DNA of 64,000 bases from Sporocytophaga myxococcoides. GTDB lineage: Bacteria > Bacteroidota > Bacteroidia > Cytophagales > Cytophagaceae. The DNA lies in contig NZ_BBLT01000013.1 of NCBI RefSeq assembly GCF_000775915.1, forward strand, positions 62,001-126,000, written 5' to 3'. The notes below the pieces were generated by a model. The model did no database searches and was not told the origin of the DNA. It was given only the letters and a program-made list of their open reading frames with translations. Position numbers and translations under genes: made by a program. Shown in pieces: positions 43,945 to 53,971 of the stretch. Within the stretch, counting starts at the first letter, position 1, and the number at the start of each line of letters is the position of its first letter.

Positions 43945-46900
43945 TTAAAATAAGGCAGAAATCTGCATTCTGCCTATATGTATCATCTTATTCTCTCCCG
44001 CTTTTCTTCCCTCATAGTTAAAAGAAAGCTGCAATCCATTTGCCAGTCGCTCCTGCCAGTTGAAAGTCCAGGTAAAATTATTACCAGGCTGCAATGCTTC
44101 CAGCATTTCATACCCCAATGGAGAATTCAGCCTTGTGGATTTAAAATCACTTTTTATATTCAAATATTTCACCACTGCATTGATAGTCCTTTTGGATACT
44201 TTGTTAAACCTGACATCCAGACCTGATTCATAAATCAGTACTGTTTCCCCTTCCGATCCTGAGAATATATTTGTTTTATTGGTATATCCCAAAAGTGCAG
44301 TCACCCTTAGGTTATTTTTGGGCTGATATGCTGCTTCAGGACTAATTTTGTAAGACTGAATTTCATAATTTCTATTGGCAAGAAAATCTGAATTGTTTTT
44401 CTTTAAACCATACCCTGCCTGCATTTTAAAGCTTGAGAAGCTGTTGATATTTACTCTTGAATTAAACTTCAATTCATAGTTTTGCTTTCGTTCAAAACCT
44501 TGTACTAAAAACTGTTTGTTATCATTCACCAGATAACTAAGATCCAAACCATATTTCGGATTCGATCTGTTGTAAAACAATGTAGAACGGATGGCTTCCT
44601 GGATACTCAATATATTCTGATCTTCTATATTATTGCTTACAGGGACAAACCTTCTCATCAAATCACCGTCAGTTATTTTTTTATTGACAGTCCAGGAGGA
44701 AAAGCTTGAGAACCTTGAGAAAAACTGTTTTACTCTTTTGGGATTAGAAGCCCACTTTCTGGGAGCACTTGCATCAAGGCGATAGTTGAAGGTATTTGTA
44801 TAAGCTTTAATATACTCATCTGTAGGAACAAATGTCTTGATGAACTCTCCATTCGGATCATCATATTTTTTTTCAAAGAACTCATTCAGATCCTGAATTT
44901 TATCACTGTTCAAGTCTACCCAGACATGCGTACCTTGCCCTGTCACAACAGGAATAAAGGCAATCTCTCTTTTTAATTCCCGTCCTGTGCCTGTTGTAAT
45001 CGTCAGCTCGGAGCGAATATGCCTTTGCAATATATCAGAGTTCCAGTCCAGTCTGCCCATTACAGTTTCTTCATTAGGCAGCCGGATACCTCCAATCATG
45101 TAGTTATTCAGATACCTGTATGTTGAAATCAGATTTACCTGATTGTTATCATTAATTCTTGCTGAAAGGCCAGCATTGGTTGTCTGAGACTTACTATCCT
45201 TGTAAAGCCCCCCGTCTGAGTTCCGTTCATTATTCCTGAGACTATAGTCGACAAAGTAAGTAATCTGAGTTGTATCACTGCTTTTAACATACATTTTCAG
45301 TTCATCGTAATACATATTGGAAGCAATGATTTTCCCTGAAGAATCTTTTATAATATTCTTGTCTTCCGTATAAGAAATTCCCGGAACAAGATATTTTGTA
45401 GTATAGAAAGTATTCAGGTTAAATCTTTTCCAATTAGCTTCTTTGGAAGCCGTATTGTTATTCATATAAAAGATATTGGACATTAGATGCAGATTACCGA
45501 ATGATTTGTTCGCCGAAGCTGCGTGCTGACTTCCTTTTACATCATTTCCCCTGTCTCTGCGACTGAATTTATAGGTGAATGCATTTGCAGGATCTTTGGC
45601 AAAAGACCAGAAAGTGTTAAATATATGATCCGAAGATTTGAGATCGGTATTCGCATTCCAATCCCTGTCAAAATCTGTAGATCTGATTCTGTCTATGAAA
45701 GCAAAGTCCTGTTCATCATATTCGTAATCTATTGTTCCAGATAGTTTGTAGGAAGGTATTCCGGTAAAAGTCCTGCCTTTATTGATATAACCAATTTTAT
45801 AAGCCTTTCCTTTATCATCCTCACTATCTAATGATGAATACAAATTCAGATCACTTTTGGAAAATCCAATCTCGCCAAAGACGTAGTCTGTTTTGGTTAA
45901 AGCATAACCACCTCCAATAGTAGCCATATTTTTCATCTTTGGAGTTACCACAAGCAACACAGGTAAATAACTACCATTGCCAGGTCCTACATATTTATAG
46001 ACTCTTCCATTTACCGTATTGATGTCCTGCACATAACTTCCAGTACCAATGGCCACCTGCGTAAAGCTCAACTGATACAATGCACTGTCCGGGTTGGTGC
46101 TATAGGCATATACAGGATTAGTCTGTGTACCTATATTCTTATAAAGCACCTTGGTAGTGCTGAACTCAGAGACAGTATCCACACCGGGAATAAAGGATTT
46201 ATTGATCGAATCACCAATCAGACTTAAAAAATATTTATCCTGATTGGAAAGTTCATAGTTGATTGGTTTTTGAGGATTATCTTTTTCCTGATAAAAGTTA
46301 AAGTAAACATCAGCCTTCTTGTAAGTCTGATGATGACTAGCATTTATAATACTCCTCGAATAGTTTCTGTCAGAATATTCAAAATCAACCCTGATACGGG
46401 AAAACTTTGTAATAAGAATGTTATTGGTAAAAGTAATTTCAGCCTGATTGTAATCTATGATATAGTCAAAATCAAATCCTCTGGTGAGTAATCTTCCATC
46501 AAGATAAATTCTTTCAGAGTTGGCCATGATTATAATAAACCTTTCCCCATTGGGTCCCCTTAACCTATAAGGCCCCTGCACTCCTTCCAGAAGTTCATTA
46601 GGCATACCATATCCAAATTGCATACTGGAGAACTTTCCTTTAGAAAGGGCAGCCCCCACTGAAGTAACAGAAGAAATTGTAGAATCCTTTTTAAAAAAAT
46701 AATCACCCTGAACACCCTGTACATTTCTGTAATAGCGAAGGAAATTTGAATTTTTATTTTTCATTACCACATCACCGGCAATGAGAGAGGCATTTTTGCT
46801 TTGAAGCTGAACATATACCTTGTCAAACTCCTGAATCTGCTGAGTATTACCTTCAGGCTGAAAAGGGATATTCTGATCCGATATTACAGCTGTGATAGAG

Positions 46901-47400
46901 ACATCTTCAGAAAGTTTTCCTTCGAGCTGAAGGTTCAAAACCGAATTTACAAAAACGCTCTGGTTGTTTCCGAAAGATATTCCTCTACTGATATTACCTG
47001 ATTTATTCAGACCCGGTGATGAAAACAATTCTTCCTTGGTCTGGGGTGCGCCATACCTATAGGTAAAATCTTCACGGTAATAAGATCCCGAATCGTATGT
47101 TTTGCGATCTCTTTTAAATGCAGGCTTAGTAATATTGAAAGGAAAAATCTGATAACATACAAACACAGAGTCCGGGGCATTATCCGATTTTAGTTTTACC
47201 GTTTCTCCTTCCAGACTTATGACGGTTCCCGTAGCCGGATAAACGACCCTCAGAGATCCCGGAAAAATTGCTGCTGAATCCAGAACAAATGGATCAGACG
47301 TGAACTTAACCCACTTGCACCTTTTGTTATCTATTTGACTAAAAGCAGAAGTTGACAGTAAAAAAAAATAAAGTACAAGTATCCTGTATTGATAATTCAT
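43945..47400 (-). CDS. Large outer-membrane-type protein, unknown function
   Basis: The 1151-residue protein has a signal peptide (ILVLYFFLLSTSAFSQ). The N-terminal 100 residues are a beta-sandwich-like region (SLRVVYPATGTVISLEGETV). From about residue 130 onward it consists of strand pairs with alternating hydrophobic residues and aromatic girdle positions, ending in GLQLSFNYEGRKAGENKMIH and a terminal MQISALF, typical of an outer-membrane beta barrel. Segments such as NISRGISFGNNQSVFVNSVL and LQLEGKLSEDVSITAVISDQ recall the style of the gliding/T9SS SprA family, but it is only half that length. I do not assign a name. Confidence 0.65.
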   Translation of the reverse strand: MNYQYRILVLYFFLLSTSAFSQIDNKRCKWVKFTSDPFVLDSAAIFPGSLRVVYPATGTVISLEGETVKLKSDNAPDSVFVCYQIFPFNITKPAFKRDRKTYDSGSYYREDFTYRYGAPQTKEELFSSPGLNKSGNISRGISFGNNQSVFVNSVLNLQLEGKLSEDVSITAVISDQNIPFQPEGNTQQIQEFDKVYVQLQSKNASLIAGDVVMKNKNSNFLRYYRNVQGVQGDYFFKKDSTISSVTSVGAALSKGKFSSMQFGYGMPNELLEGVQGPYRLRGPNGERFIIIMANSERIYLDGRLLTRGFDFDYIIDYNQAEITFTNNILITKFSRIRVDFEYSDRNYSRSIINASHHQTYKKADVYFNFYQEKDNPQKPINYELSNQDKYFLSLIGDSINKSFIPGVDTVSEFSTTKVLYKNIGTQTNPVYAYSTNPDSALYQLSFTQVAIGTGSYVQDINTVNGRVYKYVGPGNGSYLPVLLVVTPKMKNMATIGGGYALTKTDYVFGEIGFSKSDLNLYSSLDSEDDKGKAYKIGYINKGRTFTGIPSYKLSGTIDYEYDEQDFAFIDRIRSTDFDRDWNANTDLKSSDHIFNTFWSFAKDPANAFTYKFSRRDRGNDVKGSQHAASANKSFGNLHLMSNIFYMNNNTASKEANWKRFNLNTFYTTKYLVPGISYTEDKNIIKDSSGKIIASNMYYDELKMYVKSSDTTQITYFVDYSLRNNERNSDGGLYKDSKSQTTNAGLSARINDNNQVNLISTYRYLNNYMIGGIRLPNEETVMGRLDWNSDILQRHIRSELTITTGTGRELKREIAFIPVVTGQGTHVWVDLNSDKIQDLNEFFEKKYDDPNGEFIKTFVPTDEYIKAYTNTFNYRLDASAPRKWASNPKRVKQFFSRFSSFSSWTVNKKITDGDLMRRFVPVSNNIEDQNILSIQEAIRSTLFYNRSNPKYGLDLSYLVNDNKQFLVQGFERKQNYELKFNSRVNINSFSSFKMQAGYGLKKNNSDFLANRNYEIQSYKISPEAAYQPKNNLRVTALLGYTNKTNIFSGSEGETVLIYESGLDVRFNKVSKRTINAVVKYLNIKSDFKSTRLNSPLGYEMLEALQPGNNFTWTFNWQERLANGLQLSFNYEGRKAGENKMIHIGRMQISALF

Positions 47401-47510
47401 TCCACCTGGTTATTCAAATGATGTTTTAGACAAATGAATAACCTGCATGTAAAGTTAACCCAAGTAACCAAACTGATTAACATGCGACCTATGCTCTTGA
47501 AAATTTCAGA

Positions 47511-50500
47511 TCAATGAATTAATGGCAATTCAATAAAAAATGAAGTCCCGATTCCGTCCTCAGTTGTAAACCAGATTTTGCCCCCTGCATGTTCTACCCC
47601 TTTTTTGGCAACCGCAAGACCGATACCCGATCCACTGAATTTAGTGCTGAAGTTAGGTATAAATACTTTACTTCTCACAGATTCAGGAATTCCGGAGCCA
47701 TTGTCACGGATTTCAATCAAAAGATTTTTAGAATCTTCCTCACTGAAAATGACTTTGACATGAGGTTTACGCTCATAAGGCACAGACTGGATTCCATTCA
47801 GAATCAAGTTAGTAAAAATACTATTCATAGCTTGTTCATCACCTATGACATAATATTTCCCAGGTTCCTTAAAAATCTCAACGATGGCATCTTTGCTATT
47901 GTTGTACAGGTTTACCACACTTTCCGCAATTCCGGACACTTCAATCCTTTCAGATTTAGGATTAGGCATTTTGGCAAATGAAGAAAATGAAGTAGCGATT
48001 TCATTCAGATTATTAATCTGATCCAGAAGAGTATTCAGACTTTTCTGGGTGACAGCCTTTCCATTGTCCGCTTCATCTTTCAACATTCTTTGAAGGTGCT
48101 GAATTGTCAGTTTCATTGGAGTAAGCGGATTTTTAATTTCATGAGCAACCTGCTTTGCCATTTCCCTCCAGGCCGACTCTTTTTCACTTCTGGAAAGTGC
48201 GCGTTTACTCTCTTCCAGCTTGACAAGCATTTCATTATACTCTCCGACAAGTAGCCCTATTTCATCCTTCGATTTCCATTCAAGAGGTTCATTTTCCTCA
48301 CCGAAGGAGGTACGACGAATCCTGTGCGTAATAATTTTCAAAGGATTGGTCAGAAGGTGACTTACAAAATAAGACAATGCAATAAAGACAATAAAGATTG
48401 TGACAAAAATATTGATAATGGTCGTCAATACTTCAATTACCTGCTTTTCAAGCTCTGCTTTCGATTCAAAAAAAGGTATACTCAGAATCCCCAGCAAATT
48501 CCCTGTTTCAAAGGAACGTATAGCTACATAGACATTTTTATAGTTAAGTTTTCCAACAGATTCGGTAAGCATCACTACATTTTTTCTGGTTTCAATGATA
48601 CCTGAATATGCCTTGGGATTCATCATCTCAGATACAATTCCGGCATTATAAATAGCAGGCTGACTGGAGATCAGTAGTTTTCCTCCATTATTAAAAATAT
48701 TAATATCAGACTCAGTAAACTGTGACACCTGTAGCACTGTATTTTCCAGTTTTTCCTTTTTCGAAATATCCTTTTTATACCCCTCAAGGTAAACTGATAT
48801 ATTACCGCTAATGCTTTCTGCTTTTTTGATAAATGCTTTATAAAGATTTTCTCTGTAAGTATTACTGATAATACTCAGTGTAATAACGCTTACTATGAAC
48901 AGAGGCAGGAAAAAGGCAATATTCAGGTAAATCTGAATTTTTGCCGATAAACTCATGGTGTCTTTTTTAAACCTGAACAGAACAGCATATCCCACTATGA
49001 ATAATAGTATACTGACTATAAGGATAAGAAACAGAAATGAAAAATTGGAAAATATATCTGCATAAGCATATTCAGGAGAAGAGACTACTATGATCTTTCC
49101 ATTTCCCGGTCTGAAAGCAAGGTGGTGAAAGCCTTTCAGTTTGACCCCTTCGTTATAAATCCTTTTATTGGAAAGGTCAATAACAGGAAGGTTTTTATCA
49201 TAATTAAAATTACCCGAACTATATAATAAAGCACTGTCAGAAAATACAGCATAATGATAATTCTTGTTATCAAAGTTTTCAAAGACTTTTTTATCAAGGA
49301 ATAACTCAGGATATACACTATTGGGAATGATCTTTCTATGCTTCAATTCAATAATGATATACCCAATAATGACATTATTTTTCTCAATTTCGTTAAAACA
49401 GATATATCTTCTGAAACCATCCTTCAGATTTTCCCTTTGAAAGTAAATATTCTTATACTCCGTTCTGTGCTGACCTTTCTTTAGCTCTGACAACAACTCA
49501 AAGTAGTTTGCATAATATGATTTCTTTTCAAAGACGTCCCCTGAGGCATCAAATACAGAAACAGCTACATCATATTTATCAAAATAGTTAGAAAGATAAA
49601 TCTTCTTGATCTTTTGTTCTATAATATCTTTTGAAGAAAAGGGTGTGACAAGTCTGCTTTTAATAAAGATATCTTCTTTTATTTTCTTAGAAGCATCCGA
49701 CAAAAGATATTCACCTAATACGTCATTATCTATTACTAACTGAGAGGCAAATTTCTGTTTCCTTATTACCTCTTTTTCTTCCTGGGTCACATAGATAGAA
49801 ACTGCAGCAGTAAAGGCCGACAGCAATCCGGAAAATATCAGATAGATATAAGTTCCATAACGGAATCTGATAAACTGCCTTGGAAGCTTAAGGAATGAAA
49901 TAACCAATATATAAACCAGGCAGGCCAGACTTACTGATATAGAAATTTCATCAAGAGTAAAATAAAAGAATACTGAAAATATAGACCAGGCAATGATGCT
50001 AGCCCAGATTATTTTTAAAATCTGGTTATCACAGAAAAACTGCAACACCCTTACAATCAAATGCAGTAATAAAAACAGGTTTATAGAAGCAAAAACAAAA
50101 GCAACAATTGACGAGGTACGGAAAAAGCCGAAACTAATATCCGTTGTTATATCAATTGACCATGTGGAATTAAGCGAAATCGCTCTTAAGATAAAGAAAA
50201 ATTGATGTTGAATCAGTAAAGCTATAACGATTAAAACTACTGAAAATGCCTTTCTGAAAATATCGGAAAGGTTATTCGCCTTTTGTAATAATCTTGAACG
50301 GTGGAAGTTCATAAATACAAAAAGTCCAGTCAGAAAAAGGAAGATAAAATTTAGCAATAAGTCACCTAACGAAGGAGACAAAACAGATGAAGCAAAATAC
50401 TTTGGATTGAAGAGGCCAAAATCCGACAAAAATGAAGGATAATTTAAAAATAACATCGCAATTCTTATCACCAGAAGGTTGAACACAAGAATTACAGTAG

Positions 50501-51227
50501 CAAGATCAAAATTCTTTTCAGAAATTTTTAATGCTACTCTGTAAAGTGCGGTAACAAGCGAAGCCAAAGCAAGGAAGCTCAGGACAATATAGGTGAATAG
50601 CAGAGAGCTACTCTTAATTTTATTGATTTCAAAAAACTCAATAGAAAACAGAAATTCCTTCTGAGGAGAATATATATTTAGATCAGGGTCACTGGCCGGA
50701 TTAGCCAGAACACGTACGTTATTATCATTTATGATTGGCTTGAAAGCAACCATATCATTGAATGTCGCCGGCTGATTGATATATGCCCTAACAGGTGTTA
50801 AAAAATAAACTTCGAAAACATCCTTTTCAGTGACCAATTTCTTTTGAGATACAAGGTATTTCCCTGTCTTCTGAAATAGAACTTTTTCGGAATACTCCCC
50901 TTTTACATGATCATAAAGAGGAACATACCTGAAGTCAGACCAATAAATAAGTTGCTTATTCTTGAATATGTAATAAGGATAATCAGATGGTATATTTAAA
51001 CTCGAAAATGAATATCTGGATTTATTTTCAAGGGTTTTAAACAGAAGCTCTGAAGACTTTTCATTTTTTTGCAGAAAAAGTTCAATTTGACCGGAAATAG
51101 TATTAACAATCTTCTTTTTATTGATTGTTTCGCTGCTGTTATTAAAAAAATTCCAGGTTACTAATGATAATAGAAAAAACAGGAGGGATAAAAATAGAAA
51201 TACGTTCTTTCTTAAAAGATTTTTCAA
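47511..51227 (-). CDS. Large NtrY-like sensor histidine kinase
   Basis: The 1238-residue kinase begins with a membrane anchor (VFLFLSLLFFLLSLVTWNFF), an extracytoplasmic region to about 205, and a block of eight or nine membrane helices to about 480. A second sensor region follows, then more helices (FSFLFLILIVSILLFIVGY, LFIVSVITLSIISN, NIFVTIFIVFIALSYFVSHL). A HAMP-like linker (NPLKIITHRIRRTSFG, EIGLLVGEYNEML) leads to the HisKA domain with the phosphorylated histidine in AWREMAKQVAHEIKNPLTPM and the ATPase domain (IEIRDNGSGIPE, SGSGIGLAVAKKGVEHAGG). The HEIKNPLTP wording is NtrY-like. No response regulator gene is beside it. It lies directly downstream of the oxidase cluster. Confidence 0.9.
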   Translation of the reverse strand: MKNLLRKNVFLFLSLLFFLLSLVTWNFFNNSSETINKKKIVNTISGQIELFLQKNEKSSELLFKTLENKSRYSFSSLNIPSDYPYYIFKNKQLIYWSDFRYVPLYDHVKGEYSEKVLFQKTGKYLVSQKKLVTEKDVFEVYFLTPVRAYINQPATFNDMVAFKPIINDNNVRVLANPASDPDLNIYSPQKEFLFSIEFFEINKIKSSSLLFTYIVLSFLALASLVTALYRVALKISEKNFDLATVILVFNLLVIRIAMLFLNYPSFLSDFGLFNPKYFASSVLSPSLGDLLLNFIFLFLTGLFVFMNFHRSRLLQKANNLSDIFRKAFSVVLIVIALLIQHQFFFILRAISLNSTWSIDITTDISFGFFRTSSIVAFVFASINLFLLLHLIVRVLQFFCDNQILKIIWASIIAWSIFSVFFYFTLDEISISVSLACLVYILVISFLKLPRQFIRFRYGTYIYLIFSGLLSAFTAAVSIYVTQEEKEVIRKQKFASQLVIDNDVLGEYLLSDASKKIKEDIFIKSRLVTPFSSKDIIEQKIKKIYLSNYFDKYDVAVSVFDASGDVFEKKSYYANYFELLSELKKGQHRTEYKNIYFQRENLKDGFRRYICFNEIEKNNVIIGYIIIELKHRKIIPNSVYPELFLDKKVFENFDNKNYHYAVFSDSALLYSSGNFNYDKNLPVIDLSNKRIYNEGVKLKGFHHLAFRPGNGKIIVVSSPEYAYADIFSNFSFLFLILIVSILLFIVGYAVLFRFKKDTMSLSAKIQIYLNIAFFLPLFIVSVITLSIISNTYRENLYKAFIKKAESISGNISVYLEGYKKDISKKEKLENTVLQVSQFTESDINIFNNGGKLLISSQPAIYNAGIVSEMMNPKAYSGIIETRKNVVMLTESVGKLNYKNVYVAIRSFETGNLLGILSIPFFESKAELEKQVIEVLTTIINIFVTIFIVFIALSYFVSHLLTNPLKIITHRIRRTSFGEENEPLEWKSKDEIGLLVGEYNEMLVKLEESKRALSRSEKESAWREMAKQVAHEIKNPLTPMKLTIQHLQRMLKDEADNGKAVTQKSLNTLLDQINNLNEIATSFSSFAKMPNPKSERIEVSGIAESVVNLYNNSKDAIVEIFKEPGKYYVIGDEQAMNSIFTNLILNGIQSVPYERKPHVKVIFSEEDSKNLLIEIRDNGSGIPESVRSKVFIPNFSTKFSGSGIGLAVAKKGVEHAGGKIWFTTEDGIGTSFFIELPLIH

Positions 51228-51267
51228 AGTATCAATCGTAAGAGGTATACATTAATATAACGAAGAT

Positions 51268-51546
51268 TTATTTGGCAAATTTTGATTTGATTTTATCCAG
51301 GAACTGCTGCTTTTCATTATTCTTTTTACTGCTTTTATACCAGAAAAAAGCGATAAAGCTACCGATAATATATGGGACACTCATGAGGTATAAAATACCT
51401 TTATTCAAACCCTGTCCTATACCTTGTCCGGATTCAACATTATCCTTTATTGTAGCTTTACACATAGCACATTGGGCCAGCAGATCACTTGACCCGACTA
51501 CCATTACTACAAAAACAAGCATCAAAACAAAGATCACCTTTTTCAT
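51268..51546 (-). CDS. Small membrane protein with CxxC, downstream of oxidase genes
   Basis: The ATG at 51546 is preferred, because it opens into a signal or helix (KKVIFVLMLVFVVMVVGSSD); the longer form would overlap the DUF420 gene. The 92-residue protein carries QCAMCKATIKDNVES just after the first helix and a second helix (LYLMSVPYIIGSFIAFFWY). A CxxC at the outer face fits a role in copper or haem handling, which is inference. It ends the run of oxidase and assembly genes on the minus strand. Confidence 0.7.
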   Translation of the reverse strand: MKKVIFVLMLVFVVMVVGSSDLLAQCAMCKATIKDNVESGQGIGQGLNKGILYLMSVPYIIGSFIAFFWYKSSKKNNEKQQFLDKIKSKFAK

Positions 51547-51559
51547 ACTGACAGAAATT

Positions 51560-52162
51560 TTAAGCTCCATAATAAGGACTAATCATTAAATATACTATAA
51601 CCCCTGTAATCGCTACATACAACCAGATCGGGAAAGTCCATTTTACAATTTTCACGTGTTTTGCGAACTGATTAGATATTCCAAAGTAAATAGCAAATAA
51701 AACAAAGGGCACAACGACTGCTGCCAATATAATATGCGTAACAAGAATAAACATATAAATAGTTCTGGTAAAACCAACAGCAGCTAATTCAGCCGCATCC
51801 AATACAAGATTATCATCAATATCTCCGTATTTGGTTTGCGGTCCTTGATAATGATAAATTACATATGAAATAAGAAAAAGACTTGAAAGACAAAAAGCAA
51901 CCAGCATTGCGGTTCTATGTAGTCTTGCATCTTTTTTAAATTTTATAAAGTAAAACCCTGCCAAAAGAGCAAGAGAGGTACAAGTGTTTAATACTGCATT
52001 GAGATGAGGTAAAAAGGAAACATCTAAATCTCCTAGCTTTCCTGTTTGTGGTAGGTAAAATAGCACAGAAACCAATACTGGTACTGCCACAGACAGTATA
52101 CCAATGATAATCAGATAGAGATTATCCCTTTTTTCAATAACCGGATTAATTTGCGTATTCAT
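51560..52162 (-). CDS. DUF420 membrane protein (oxidase assembly, CtaM-like)
   Basis: The 200-residue protein has five or six membrane helices and the DUF420 wording: SFLPHLNAVLNTCTSLALLA, YFIKFKKDARLHRTAMLVAF, then TRTIYMFILVTHIILAAVVV and KIVKWTFPIWLYVAITGVIV. DUF420 proteins (CtaM in Gram-positives) help mature haem-copper oxidases. Conserved histidines lie in LPHLN, RLHRT and VTHI. Its ATG overlaps the end of the SCO gene by 17 bp, so translation is probably coupled. Confidence 0.88.
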   Translation of the reverse strand: MNTQINPVIEKRDNLYLIIIGILSVAVPVLVSVLFYLPQTGKLGDLDVSFLPHLNAVLNTCTSLALLAGFYFIKFKKDARLHRTAMLVAFCLSSLFLISYVIYHYQGPQTKYGDIDDNLVLDAAELAAVGFTRTIYMFILVTHIILAAVVVPFVLFAIYFGISNQFAKHVKIVKWTFPIWLYVAITGVIVYLMISPYYGA

Positions 52163-52808
52163 ATTGCAGAACTTGTATTTCAGTGATTAAGCGATCAACT
52201 TCTTCAGAATCTGTTCCATTGTAATATCCTCTGATTCTCCCTTCTTTGTCTACTAGAACGAGTTTCTCACTGTGAATAAAATCAAGAGGTCTCTCTCTAT
52301 CCTCCATAGCTGTAATGAAAAATCCTTTCTGGGCGAGAGTATAGATAGAATCTTTAGTTCCGGTCAGAAAATTCCATTTTTCGGGAATAGCCCCATATTT
52401 GCGGGCATAAGATTTTAATACCGCAACAGTATCATATTCAGGATCTACAGTAAATGAAAGAATCTGAAATTGAGGATCCTCTTTAAATTTTTCCTGTACC
52501 CTGATAAGCTGATTTGTCATTTGAGGACAAATTCCCGGGCAACGAGAAAAGAAAAAATCCACAACCAGAATTTTTCCTTTGATTTCCTTCCCTTTAATTA
52601 CTATCCCTTCCTGATTTTTAAATGAAAAATCAGGGATTACGTGCGCTTCTGTGATAGTATATTGTCCTTTATCATTTAAAACTGAATCTGTTGCGAAGAA
52701 AACAGGAAGTTTATAATGATTTTTCCCAAAGAACTTAAAATACTGAAATAGAAAAACCGGTATTACCAGAAGTAAAGCTAGTATACCGGTTTTAATAATT
52801 TTATTCAT
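52146..52808 (-). CDS. SCO1/SenC family copper chaperone
   Basis: The 220-residue membrane-anchored thioredoxin-fold protein delivers copper to the CuA site of oxidase subunit II. One N-terminal helix (TGILALLLVIPVFLFQYF) is followed by the fold with the copper-binding cysteines in FFFSRCPGICPQMTNQL (CPGIC) and the third ligand histidine in PLDFIHSEKLVLVDKEG. ILSFTVDPEYDTVAVLKSY is also typical. It lies between cox4 and the DUF420 gene in the oxidase cluster. Confidence 0.93.
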   Translation of the reverse strand: MNKIIKTGILALLLVIPVFLFQYFKFFGKNHYKLPVFFATDSVLNDKGQYTITEAHVIPDFSFKNQEGIVIKGKEIKGKILVVDFFFSRCPGICPQMTNQLIRVQEKFKEDPQFQILSFTVDPEYDTVAVLKSYARKYGAIPEKWNFLTGTKDSIYTLAQKGFFITAMEDRERPLDFIHSEKLVLVDKEGRIRGYYNGTDSEEVDRLITEIQVLQYEYAN

Positions 52809-52815
52809 TATCTGA

Positions 52816-53181
52816 TTATTTACCTAAGCCAGTATACCATTGCCAAAGATTTCTGAAGTGCAATATCGCATCTCCTTCAACTAATAGTGCCACTACTAAC
52901 CAAACGATAAAAAGCGTTGGTATTACAATCGACCAGATTAAAGTTTTCGTCTCATATTTAAGGTGCATAAATTCTGCTACTATGTAGAAAGATTTTACGA
53001 ACGTTAAAAGAACAAATATAGATGTAAGTAATACACCTCTTTCCATTGTAAATGCTAATAAGAATTCTATTGCAGTTACAACCGCAAGGATAAGAGCTGT
53101 CATCCAGATTTTTTTAATTTTCTCTTTATCCTTTGGAAGCACCTGAGGAGCATGTGCTGTTGTATGATGACCGTGTCCCAT
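52816..53181 (-). CDS. Cytochrome c oxidase subunit IV
   Basis: The 121-residue protein has the prokaryotic cytochrome oxidase subunit IV layout: a His-rich N terminus (MGHGHHTTAHAPQ), then three membrane helices including MTALILAVVTAIEFLLAF, LLTSIFVLLTFVKSFYIVAE with the FMHLKYE element, and VIPTLFIVWLVVALLVEGD. It is a small structural subunit of the aa3-type oxidase. It is read with the two subunit III genes 26 bp upstream. Confidence 0.88.
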   Translation of the reverse strand: MGHGHHTTAHAPQVLPKDKEKIKKIWMTALILAVVTAIEFLLAFTMERGVLLTSIFVLLTFVKSFYIVAEFMHLKYETKTLIWSIVIPTLFIVWLVVALLVEGDAILHFRNLWQWYTGLGK

Positions 53182-53207
53182 AATTTTATATCACTTAAAT
53201 ATTTAAA

Positions 53208-53951
53208 TTAAACCAGATAGAAGAAAGTAAATACAAACACCCATACAAGATCTACAAAGTGCCAGTAAAGACCAACTTTCTCAACCATTTCATAATGTCC
53301 GAGTCTTTCATAAGTACCGATAGCTACGTTGTAGAATACTATCATATTAATGATAACTCCACTTAATACGTGCGTGCCATGGAAACCTGTGATGAAGAAA
53401 AACAAATCTGCAAATAAAACAGGACCATATTCATTTTGATGAAGATTAGCACCGTAGAACATAGTTCCGTCAGCCAACATTCTTCCTTTGTCTCCTATTA
53501 TGAAAATTGTCCACTCCCAAGCCTGACAACCTAAAAAGGCAGCCCCCCCAATAATTGTCCAAAGCATCCACTTCAATACTTCTTCTTTATCCATTCTATG
53601 ACCCGCTTCAACAGCAAGAACCATTGTAACACTACTCATAATAAGGATAAATGTCATAATTCCAACAAATACAAGAGGATACGGATCATGAGTAAAAGGA
53701 ATGTGTGTAAACACTTTTTCAGGCACGGGCCAATAATCCGCTGAAGGTACAAAATCAGCTATTTTCCCTGTATATGCATTATGTGCAAATCTGCTTAAAC
53801 CGTAAGTAATTAATAAACCGGAAAAGCTTAAAGCATCAGAAAGCAGGAAAAACCACATCATCAGCTTTCCGTAACTTGCCTTAAGGGGTTCAGCACCTCC
53901 ACCCCACAAACTTCTTTTTTCTTTTTCGTCAATGACTGCTGTTGTTGCCAT
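53208..53951 (-). CDS. ctaE: Cytochrome c oxidase subunit III
   Basis: The 247-residue protein has about six to seven membrane helices with the COX3 hallmarks: KLMMWFFLLSDALSFSGLLI, QAWEWTIFI, then FFFITGFHGTHVLSGVIINM and the final helix GLYWHFVDLVWVFVFTFFYL. The GFHGTHV and YWHFVDxVW signatures are diagnostic. It is the second of two tandem subunit III genes, the common arrangement in Bacteroidota. It is required for stability of the oxidase core. Confidence 0.93.
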   Translation of the reverse strand: MATTAVIDEKEKRSLWGGGAEPLKASYGKLMMWFFLLSDALSFSGLLITYGLSRFAHNAYTGKIADFVPSADYWPVPEKVFTHIPFTHDPYPLVFVGIMTFILIMSSVTMVLAVEAGHRMDKEEVLKWMLWTIIGGAAFLGCQAWEWTIFIIGDKGRMLADGTMFYGANLHQNEYGPVLFADLFFFITGFHGTHVLSGVIINMIVFYNVAIGTYERLGHYEMVEKVGLYWHFVDLVWVFVFTFFYLV

Positions 53952-53971
53952 GTTGTTATTTTTATGAAAAA

